Shown here one piece after another: positions 1 to 5,889 of a stretch of DNA of 15,235 nt. The translations under genes and the position numbers were made by a program. The notes under the pieces were generated by a model. It searched no databases, was not told the origin of the DNA, and was given only the letters and a program-made list of their open reading frames with translations. How positions within the stretch are numbered: the first letter of the stretch is position 1; the number at the start of each line of letters is the position of its first letter. Source of the stretch: GCA-2723085 sp042093455 (GTDB lineage Bacteria > Bacteroidota > Bacteroidia > Flavobacteriales_D > Parvicellaceae); NCBI GenBank assembly GCA_042093455.1, contig JBELEU010000029.1:1-15235 (forward strand). The letters run 5' to 3'.

Positions 1-2
1 CA

Positions 3-1442
3 GAAACCGATCTAGATTTAGGTCACTACGAAAGGTTTTTAGACGTTAAAACTTCTCAAGACAACAATGTCACTACAGGTAGAATTTATCAGTCTGTAAT
101 TAACAAAGAAAGAAAAGGAGATTACTTAGGAAAAACAGTTCAGATTATTCCTCATATAACTAATGAAATAAAGGACCATATTAAACAATTAGTAGAAAAA
201 AACATTTACGATGTTGTAATAACTGAAATTGGAGGAACAGTAGGCGATATTGAATCTCTACCTTTCATCGAATCAATTCGTCAATTGCGTTGGGAATTAC
301 CCAAAGACGTACTTTTCATTCACCTAACCCTAATTCCTTATTTAGCTACTTCTGGAGAACTTAAAACCAAACCTACTCAGCATTCTGTTAAAACGTTATT
401 AGAATATGGAATTCAACCAGATATTTTAGTTTGCAGAACTGAACACCACTTGAACTCAGAAATCAGAAAAAAAATAGCATTATTTTGTAACGTTGAACAA
501 AAAGCAGTAATTGAATCAATTGATGCTTCTACGATTTACGAAGTACCATTGCTCATGCAAAAAGAAGGTCTAGATGAAGTAGTTTGTGAACAACTAAATC
601 TTACAAAATCTGAAAAACCAGCATTAAAAAAATGGAAAGAGTTTTTATATAACCATAGCAATCCTGAAAAAGAAGTCAATATTGGATTAATCGGGAAATA
701 TGTTGAACTTAAAGATTCTTACATCTCTATTGCTGAATCTTTAATTCACGCTGGAGCAAAAAACAAATGCAAAGTAAACATAGAATGGATTCACTCCAAC
801 AAGCTTGAAGAAGGCAATTACGAAGAAACTTTAAAAGGCTTAAACGGAATCTTAGTTGCTCCAGGTTTTGGAAGTAGAGCAATTGAAGGTAAAATAAATG
901 CTGTTAACTATGCAAGAAGATCAAATGTTCCTTTTTTAGGAATATGCTTAGGTATGCAATGTGCAGTGGTTGAAATAGCTAGAAACGTAATCCAGCTTGA
1001 AGGGGCACATACTACTGAAATTGATGAAAACACACCTTTTCCAGTTATTAGCAAGATGGAAGAACAAAAACAAATTAAAAACATGGGCGGCACCATGCGT
1101 TTAGGCTCTTACGACTGTAAGGTGAAACCCAACACTTTATTATCAACTATTTATCACGAAGACTTAATTAAAGAACGACACAGACACCGTTTTGAGTTCA
1201 ACAATGAGTTTTTAGAAAAATTCAATGAAAAAGGAATTGTTTTTTCAGGATTAAACACCCAAAACAATCTGGTTGAAACAATAGAAATTCCTTCTCACAG
1301 GTGGTTTATTGGGGTTCAATATCATCCTGAATATAAAAGTACAGTAATTAACCCTCACCCTCTGTTTGTAAATTTTGTAGCGGCTGCTATAGATTTTTGC
1401 GAAGAAAAGAACAACGTCAATTCAGAACCTCAACTTAATTAA
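3..1442 (+). CDS. pyrG: CTP synthase (glutamine-hydrolysing), 5' truncated by the window edge
   Basis: CTP synthase makes CTP from UTP with ATP and glutamine in the cytoplasm. The frame is open from base 3 and begins inside the conserved ETDLDLGHYERF motif, so about 67 N-terminal residues including the P-loop lie outside; 479 residues are visible, giving a full length near 546, normal for the family. The amidoligase domain shows TEIGGTVGDIES and the KTKPTQHSV stretch. The C-terminal glutamine amidotransferase domain has the nucleophile Cys in GICLGMQ and the His/Glu pair in GVQYHPEY. The oxyanion region reads APGFGSR instead of the more usual PGGFGxRG, which looks like a lineage variant. The internal ATG at 285 is not the start, because conserved family sequence continues upstream of it. 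paaI follows after 6 bp, so the two are probably co-transcribed. Confidence 0.97.
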   Translation, partial: ETDLDLGHYERFLDVKTSQDNNVTTGRIYQSVINKERKGDYLGKTVQIIPHITNEIKDHIKQLVEKNIYDVVITEIGGTVGDIESLPFIESIRQLRWELPKDVLFIHLTLIPYLATSGELKTKPTQHSVKTLLEYGIQPDILVCRTEHHLNSEIRKKIALFCNVEQKAVIESIDASTIYEVPLLMQKEGLDEVVCEQLNLTKSEKPALKKWKEFLYNHSNPEKEVNIGLIGKYVELKDSYISIAESLIHAGAKNKCKVNIEWIHSNKLEEGNYEETLKGLNGILVAPGFGSRAIEGKINAVNYARRSNVPFLGICLGMQCAVVEIARNVIQLEGAHTTEIDENTPFPVISKMEEQKQIKNMGGTMRLGSYDCKVKPNTLLSTIYHEDLIKERHRHRFEFNNEFLEKFNEKGIVFSGLNTQNNLVETIEIPSHRWFIGVQYHPEYKSTVINPHPLFVNFVAAAIDFCEEKNNVNSEPQLN

Positions 1443-1448
1443 GCGAAA

Positions 1449-1880
1449 ATGAGTCCAGAATCAATCGTAAAATTGATGATGAAAGACGACTTATTTAGCC
1501 AATGGCTAGGTATTGAAATAATTGAAATCAAACTTGGCAAATGCGTGCTTCAAATTACAGTTACTAAAGACATGCAAAATGGTTTTGGAATTGCTCATGG
1601 CGGGATTAGTTATTCTATGGCTGACAGTTGCTTAGCTTTTGCAGCAAACTCATATGGATCTTTAGCTCTTTCAGTAGACACTAGTATTAAGCACTTAAAA
1701 AAAGTATCTGTAGGAGATCAACTGACCGCCAAATCTAAACAGATCGACTCAAACGAAAATCATCAAGAATATCAAATATTGGTAACCAACCAACGAAATG
1801 AACTTATTGCGGAATTTAAGGGTAAAGTACATTTATCAAAAAAGAAATGGTCTTCAGAGTTATTGCAAAAAAACAACTAA
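1449..1880 (+). CDS. paaI: PaaI-type hotdog-fold acyl-CoA thioesterase
   Basis: A 143-residue single-domain hotdog thioesterase of the PaaI family, cytoplasmic. In phenylacetate degradation PaaI hydrolyses (hydroxy)phenylacetyl-CoA and other stalled CoA intermediates, freeing CoA. The family signature is visible as AHGGISYSMADS, with His50-Gly-Gly and Asp59 matching the catalytic helix of E. coli PaaI (Asp61 there). The length is typical (about 140). The ATG lies 6 bp after the pyrG stop, and paaJ follows 42 bp downstream. Neighbours paaJ and paaY support the phenylacetate assignment; without them only a general PaaI-family thioesterase could be claimed. No Shine-Dalgarno is seen, only an A-rich leader (GCGAAA). 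The substrate is inferred from context. Confidence 0.88.
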   Translation: MSPESIVKLMMKDDLFSQWLGIEIIEIKLGKCVLQITVTKDMQNGFGIAHGGISYSMADSCLAFAANSYGSLALSVDTSIKHLKKVSVGDQLTAKSKQIDSNENHQEYQILVTNQRNELIAEFKGKVHLSKKKWSSELLQKNN

Positions 1881-1922
1881 TTATAAATTGACTAACTTTA
1901 AATATTGATTACAAATTAATTT

Positions 1923-3131
1923 ATGAAAGAAGTATATATACTTGATGCTATAAGAACTCCAATCGGAAATTTTGGAGGATCACTTAGCAATGTTAGAACA
2001 GATGATTTAGCGGCTATTCCTTTAAAAGCCTTAATGGAAAGAAATCAAAAAGTTGATTGGGAACAAGTGGAGGATGTGATTCTTGGATGTGCCAATCAAG
2101 CTGGTGAAGACAATAGAAATATTGCTAGAATGTCGCTTTTATTAGCAGGTCTACCCTATTCAATTGGTGGAGAGACTGTAAACAGGCTTTGTGCATCTGG
2201 AATGGCAGCTACAATCAACGCTCATCGAGCGATTGCAATGGGCGATGGTGATTTATACATTTCAGGAGGTGTTGAAAATATGACAAGAGGACCATGGGTA
2301 ATTTCAAAAGCGTCTAAACCTTTTGGAAGAGACGCACAAATGTTTGATACTAGTTTTGGATGGAGATTTATCAATCCGTTAATGCAAAAGTCTTACGGAA
2401 CAGACGGCATGGGTCAAACTGCTGAAAACCTTGTTGAACTATATAATATCAAAAGGGAAGATCAAGATCAATTTGCCTATTGGTCACAAATAAAAGCTTC
2501 AAAAGCACAAAAAAGCGGCAGACTAAATGATGAAATTACATCAGTTTCAATTCCGCAACGTAAAAAGGACCCCATTATCTTTACTAACGATGAATTTATT
2601 AAAGCCCATTCTAACCTTGAAAAATTAAGTTCTTTAAGACCTGCTTTTAAAAAAGAAAATGGCTCAGTTACAGCAGGAAATGCATCAGGACTAAATGATG
2701 GAGCAGCTGCTTTATTGCTTGGAAATGATCAATCAGCTGTAAAAAATCACTTAAAACCAATGGCCAGAATAGTCTCTTCAGCAGTTGCTGGAGTAGAACC
2801 TAGAATAATGGGAATTGGACCGGTAAAAGCTTCCCAAAAAGCTTTAAAAAGAGCTGGGCTAAACATAAATGACATGGACATTATTGAGCTCAACGAAGCA
2901 TTTGCTGCTCAAAGTTTAGCTTGCACAAGAGAACTAGGCCTTCAAGATAATGACCCAAGAATTAATCCAAATGGTGGAGCAATAGCTTTAGGACATCCAC
3001 TTGGTATGACTGGGGCAAGAATACTTCAAACTGCAGCTATCGAACTTCAAAAAACAAATAAAAAATACGCATTAGTTAGCCTATGTATTGGAGTTGGACA
3101 AGGATATGCTACAATAATTGAAAAAGTTTAA
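1923..3131 (+). CDS. paaJ: 3-oxoadipyl-CoA/3-oxo-5,6-dehydrosuberyl-CoA thiolase
   Basis: A 402-residue thiolase (thiolase I fold, cytoplasmic). PaaJ/PcaF enzymes cleave 3-oxoadipyl-CoA to acetyl-CoA and succinyl-CoA, and in the phenylacetate route also 3-oxo-5,6-dehydrosuberyl-CoA. The sequence tracks this subfamily closely: IRTPIGNFGGSLSNVRTDDL, ILGCANQAGEDNRN and MFDTSFGWRFINPLM are subfamily stretches, not general acetoacetyl-CoA thiolase sequence. The catalytic triad is complete: Cys90 in NRLCASGM, His358 in GGAIALGHPLGMTG, and Cys388 in LCIGVGQG. The 42-bp gap after paaI holds only a weak promoter-like TAACTTTA at 1893-1900, so it probably belongs to the same transcript. paaY starts 5 bp after its stop. 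Confidence 0.92.
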   Translation: MKEVYILDAIRTPIGNFGGSLSNVRTDDLAAIPLKALMERNQKVDWEQVEDVILGCANQAGEDNRNIARMSLLLAGLPYSIGGETVNRLCASGMAATINAHRAIAMGDGDLYISGGVENMTRGPWVISKASKPFGRDAQMFDTSFGWRFINPLMQKSYGTDGMGQTAENLVELYNIKREDQDQFAYWSQIKASKAQKSGRLNDEITSVSIPQRKKDPIIFTNDEFIKAHSNLEKLSSLRPAFKKENGSVTAGNASGLNDGAAALLLGNDQSAVKNHLKPMARIVSSAVAGVEPRIMGIGPVKASQKALKRAGLNINDMDIIELNEAFAAQSLACTRELGLQDNDPRINPNGGAIALGHPLGMTGARILQTAAIELQKTNKKYALVSLCIGVGQGYATIIEKV

Positions 3132-3136
3132 TTGTT

Positions 3137-3724
3137 ATGATTTTTGAATTTGATGGATTTAAGCCAGTAGTTGATGAATCATCTTATATACATCCTCAAG
3201 CAAATGTTACTGGAAATGTAATAATTGGTAAAGATGTTTATGTTGGCCCAGGCGCAGCAATTAGAGGAGATTGGGGCAAGATAATAATCGAAGACGGATG
3301 TAATGTTCAGGAAAACTGTGTTATTCATATGTTTCCAGGAACAACAGTAACCATCAAAAAGAATGCTCATTTAGGTCACGGGTGTATTGTTCACGGTGCT
3401 GAAATTGGAGAAAATTCTTTAATTGGCATGAATGCTGTGATTATGGACAATGCAGTAATAGGTAAAGAAACTATAATTGGTGCATTAACGATGGTCCCTT
3501 CAAAAATGGTAATACCACAAAGAAAAATAGCTGTTGGAAATCCTGCCAAAATAATGAAGGATGTTTCAGATGAAATGATAAAATGGAAAAGCAAGGGGAC
3601 TGAGCTATACCAACAACTACCCTCAGATTGTAAAGAATCTTTGTTGGAGTGTGAACCACTTTCTAAAATGGAAAAAAATAGAAAATCACAGGACGAGAAA
3701 TTTAAAATCTGGAAGGATTCCTAA
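3137..3724 (+). CDS. paaY: PaaY, hexapeptide-repeat (gamma carbonic anhydrase fold) protein of phenylacetate degradation
   Basis: A 195-residue left-handed beta-helix protein, the length of E. coli PaaY (196). PaaY is a trimeric metal-dependent thioesterase thought to act with PaaI in removing dead-end CoA esters such as ring-opened seven-membered-ring products. The hexapeptide repeats run from about residue 17 to 135. The probable metal ligands are His64 (VIHMFPG), His81 (LGHGC) and His86 (IVHG), as in gamma carbonic anhydrases. The IHMFPG stretch and the long charged C-terminal helix (from about residue 140) point to PaaY and not to a generic Yrd-type protein. Its stop codon overlaps the tail of the convergent 85-residue gene by 4 bp, so transcripts from both sides must end inside each other's coding sequence. 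Confidence 0.9.
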   Translation: MIFEFDGFKPVVDESSYIHPQANVTGNVIIGKDVYVGPGAAIRGDWGKIIIEDGCNVQENCVIHMFPGTTVTIKKNAHLGHGCIVHGAEIGENSLIGMNAVIMDNAVIGKETIIGALTMVPSKMVIPQRKIAVGNPAKIMKDVSDEMIKWKSKGTELYQQLPSDCKESLLECEPLSKMEKNRKSQDEKFKIWKDS

Positions 3725-3730
3725 ATTTCT
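3696..3730. terminator. Nested inverted repeat at the paaY / 85-aa convergent junction, possible bidirectional terminator
   Basis: AGAAATTTA (3696-3704) pairs perfectly with TAAATTTCT (3722-3730). Between them GGAA (3711-3714) pairs with TTCC (3718-3721) around a 3-base loop, leaving a one-sided 6-base bulge. The structure spans both stop codons. No clean T-tract follows on either strand, so the terminator role is inferred mainly from position. Confidence 0.3.
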
Positions 3731-3978
3731 TTAACCGTATAGTTTTTGTCATCAATAATTTCAAACTTTATTTTTGCTGAAATAAATTCTTGGTCTAAAG
3801 CTTTAGGTAATTCTTTTGAAAGTTGATTAACCATTTCATCGTAAATAGCTCTTTCAACCCTATATTTCACCTTTTCTCTTGACATCATGAAATCAGAAAA
3901 CATGCCCATTAATTGACCTTTATGAGCCTTTACAACCTCTTCAGCATTATCAACATCAATTTGAACAACTAACTTCAT
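3721..3978 (-). CDS. Conserved-looking small protein of unknown function, downstream of the CBS gene
   Basis: An 85-residue protein with no family I recognise. It has no signal peptide, membrane segment or cysteine. It begins with a likely beta strand (MKLVVQIDVD), followed by charged, amphipathic helical sequence (about residues 11-60), and ends with another strand-like section (AKIKFEIIDD). The composition suggests a small soluble alpha/beta domain. It starts only 2 bp after the stop of the cystathionine beta-synthase-type gene, so it is almost certainly on the same transcript. Its last codons overlap the convergent paaY stop by 4 bp. That the frame is intact in tight operon spacing supports a real gene; its function is unknown. 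Confidence 0.75.
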   Translation of the reverse strand: MKLVVQIDVDNAEEVVKAHKGQLMGMFSDFMMSREKVKYRVERAIYDEMVNQLSKELPKALDQEFISAKIKFEIIDDKNYTVKEI

Positions 3979-3980
3979 AA

Positions 3981-5345
3981 TTATTTTCCTATTGCCTCAA
4001 TGATATCTTGAAATGTAATAATATGTTGTGCATTGTCTTCTAAATTAACAATCACTGCCCTATTATCTTTTGAAAATAATTTTGAAATATCATCTATAGA
4101 TGTAGTTGAGCTGACTTCTTTAAAAGGAGCTTCCATAACATTTTTAACAGGCAATTCTTTAAGCTCTGGTTGTTCAATTATTTTATTGAATAAATTATGA
4201 TCAGAAAGAGAACCAACTATTTTTCCATTGTCATGAACAGGCATTTGAGAAATATTAAATTGCTTCATGTTAACAATTGCTAGAGATAACGGATCATTAA
4301 TATCTGCTTTGACCAACCTTTTGTTAATATGAGGCTGAATTAGATCATGTGCATTCTTCTTTTCTTCGTCTAAAAAACCTCTATCTTTCATCCAATCATC
4401 ATTATACATTTTGCCAACATATCTACTTCCAGAATCATGCAACAAAACAACAACAACATCATCTTTTGAAAAATGTTTTTTCAGTTGAATTAAACCCTTA
4501 ACGGCTGCACCGCATGAGTTACCTGCAAAAATACCCTCCTCTCGAGCCATTTTTCGTGTATAAACAGCTGCATCTTTGTCTGTTACTTTTTCAAAACCAT
4601 CAATGATGTCAAAATTTACATTTTCAGGGAGAATGTCTTCGCCAATTCCTTCTGTAATATAGGAGTAAATTTCATTTTCATCAAAAATACCTGTTTCGTG
4701 ATATTTCTTAAAAACAGAACCGTAGGTATCAATACCCCAAATCTTGATTTTTGGGTTTTTTTCTTTTAAGAACTTACCTACACCTGAAATGGTACCACCA
4801 GTACCTACACCTACAACAAAATGAGTAATTTTCCCTTCTGTTTGTTCCCAAATTTCAGGACCAGTTTGTTCATAATGAGCAATAGAATTGGAGGGATTAT
4901 CGTATTGATTTACATACCAGCTATTAGGAGTTTCATCAGCAATTCTCTTTGATGTAGAATAATAAGATCTTGGATCTTCCGGGGCAACATTAGTTGGGCA
5001 AACAATTACTTCTGCACCAACAGCGCGAAGAATATCAAATTTTTCTTTAGATTGTTTGTCTGTAGAAACACATATCAACTTATAACCCTTAACAATAGCT
5101 GCAAGAGCTAATCCCATTCCTGTATTACCAGATGTACCTTCAACAATTGTACCTCCAGGCTGTAATCTTCCATCTAATTCTGCATCCTCAACCATTTTAA
5201 CAGCCATTCTATCTTTAACAGAACTTCCAGGATTAAAATATTCTATTTTGGCTAAAACAGTTGCTTCTACTTCACTCGTCACCTTGTTTAATTTAACTAA
5301 AGGTGTATTACCAATAGTTTCGATTATATTTTCACAGTACTTCAT
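3981..5345 (-). CDS. Cystathionine beta-synthase-type PLP enzyme with C-terminal CBS domain pair
   Basis: A 454-residue fold-type II PLP enzyme. The family condenses serine (or O-acetylserine) with homocysteine or sulfide in cysteine and transsulfuration metabolism. The catalytic core is residues 1-330: GNTPLVKLNKV at the N-terminus, the probable Schiff-base Lys44 in NPGSSVKDRM, the substrate loop GTSGNTGMG, and the phosphate-binding GTGGTISG. The stretch ending in GKMYNDDWMKDRGFL is characteristic of cystathionine beta-synthases and not of CysK/CysM. Two CBS motifs follow (about 338-454), the usual nucleotide or S-adenosylmethionine sensing module. The haem-binding N-terminal extension of the animal enzyme is absent. 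A candidate promoter and a palindrome cluster lie in the 71-bp gap before its ATG. The exact substrate (homocysteine or sulfide) is not decided by the sequence. Confidence 0.9.
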   Translation of the reverse strand: MKYCENIIETIGNTPLVKLNKVTSEVEATVLAKIEYFNPGSSVKDRMAVKMVEDAELDGRLQPGGTIVEGTSGNTGMGLALAAIVKGYKLICVSTDKQSKEKFDILRAVGAEVIVCPTNVAPEDPRSYYSTSKRIADETPNSWYVNQYDNPSNSIAHYEQTGPEIWEQTEGKITHFVVGVGTGGTISGVGKFLKEKNPKIKIWGIDTYGSVFKKYHETGIFDENEIYSYITEGIGEDILPENVNFDIIDGFEKVTDKDAAVYTRKMAREEGIFAGNSCGAAVKGLIQLKKHFSKDDVVVVLLHDSGSRYVGKMYNDDWMKDRGFLDEEKKNAHDLIQPHINKRLVKADINDPLSLAIVNMKQFNISQMPVHDNGKIVGSLSDHNLFNKIIEQPELKELPVKNVMEAPFKEVSSTTSIDDISKLFSKDNRAVIVNLEDNAQHIITFQDIIEAIGK

Positions 5346-5358
5346 CTAAATTTTTTAA

Positions 5359-5366
5359 CAAAAGTA
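5359..5366 (-). promoter_or_regulatory. Candidate Bacteroidota promoter (-7 element TACTTTTG) for the CBS-type gene
   Basis: On the minus strand TACTTTTG matches the Bacteroidota -7 consensus TAnnTTTG exactly. A weak -33-like TTTTC lies 18 bases upstream. The predicted transcript start is about 10 bases before the ATG at 5345, giving a very short leader. Confidence 0.5.
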
Positions 5367-5375
5367 AACAATAGC

Positions 5376-5398
5376 TGAACTAATGAAAATTAGTTTCA
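5376..5398 (-). terminator. Hairpin between the 153-aa lipoprotein gene and the CBS-type gene
   Basis: TGAACTAAT (5376-5384) pairs with ATTAGTTTCA (5389-5398) with a single bulged base and a 4-base loop. On the minus strand it lies about 19 bases after the lipoprotein stop and is followed by moderately T-rich sequence (GCTATTGTTTAC). It may end the upstream transcript. It also overlaps the -33 region of the CBS promoter, so an operator role is equally possible. Confidence 0.35.
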
Positions 5399-5416
5399 AC
5401 ATAAATACTAATTAGT
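5379..5416. repeat. Cluster of ACTAAT/ATTAGT half-sites
   Basis: Four half-sites occur in 38 bases: ACTAAT at 5379-5384 facing ATTAGT at 5389-5394 (4-base spacer), and the perfect 10-base palindrome ACTAATTAGT at 5407-5416. The cluster sits just upstream of, and partly over, the candidate CBS promoter. The DNA is A/T-rich, so chance palindromes are possible, but reuse of the same half-site is suggestive of a regulator site. Confidence 0.35.
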
Positions 5417-5878
5417 TTAGTAAAGGGCATCTTTTCTAATATTAATTACCTCCATCTCCTCAAGAAAAAGAGATGAACCTATACATTTTGAATTGGAACA
5501 TTCAAAATTAACAGGATCAGATAGCATTGCTTGCAATTCATCTTCTATGGAAGATTTAGCAATAATTAAATTAATATTTCCGTCATCTTCGTTAATTTTT
5601 AACAAAATAGATTCATAGTCAGTAATTAACTGTTTATAATCGTCTAAAAATTGCTGACATGATTCAGATAAAAAAACAACTTCTTCTGCAGGCTGAAGTT
5701 CTAAGTCATTTGAATTATCTATTGAAATAGAATCAAAATTAGTTATTTCAATAAGAGTATCATAATTGAGAACCTGCTGGGTTTCATTAAGATGAATTTG
5801 ATCTTCAGCATTTATTGAATTTGAATCACCACATGAGAAAAGGAATGGAAAAAATAAAATAACAATTAATTTTCTCAT
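5417..5878 (-). CDS. Small lipoprotein of unknown function
   Basis: A 153-residue protein with a short hydrophobic signal peptide and a lipobox ending at Cys16 (FLFSCG), so it is probably lipid-anchored, facing the periplasm. Residues 17-72 are acidic, Asn/Asp/Glu-rich and likely disordered. Residues 73-135 look helical (CQQFLDDYKQLITDYESILL), a pattern seen in small helical Bacteroidota lipoproteins with an FLxDY-type segment; I do not make a firm family call. Two more Cys lie close together near residues 127 and 132 (ECSNSKC). It starts 11 bp after the stop of the 754-residue envelope protein on the same strand, so the pair is probably co-transcribed and may work together in the envelope. 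Confidence 0.8.
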   Translation of the reverse strand: MRKLIVILFFPFLFSCGDSNSINAEDQIHLNETQQVLNYDTLIEITNFDSISIDNSNDLELQPAEEVVFLSESCQQFLDDYKQLITDYESILLKINEDDGNINLIIAKSSIEDELQAMLSDPVNFECSNSKCIGSSLFLEEMEVINIRKDALY

Positions 5879-5889
5879 CGAATAATTTA

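Noticed and set aside
908..1096. Minus-strand open frame of 62 codons inside pyrG
   Set aside because: It lies opposite a well-conserved amidotransferase domain and shows no family features.
285..1442. A 385-residue CTP synthase starting at the ATG at 285
   Set aside because: The same frame is open back to base 3 and encodes conserved CTP synthase sequence (ETDLDLGHYERF, TEIGGTVGDIES), so the gene starts outside the window.
1893..1900. TAACTTTA as a promoter for paaJ
   Set aside because: It misses the final G of TAnnTTTG, has no -33 partner, and the 42-bp gap is compatible with read-through from paaI.
3179..3659. Three overlapping minus-strand open frames inside paaY
   Set aside because: They are opposite a hexapeptide-repeat protein with clear family motifs; their low-complexity hydrophobic translations look like antisense by-products.
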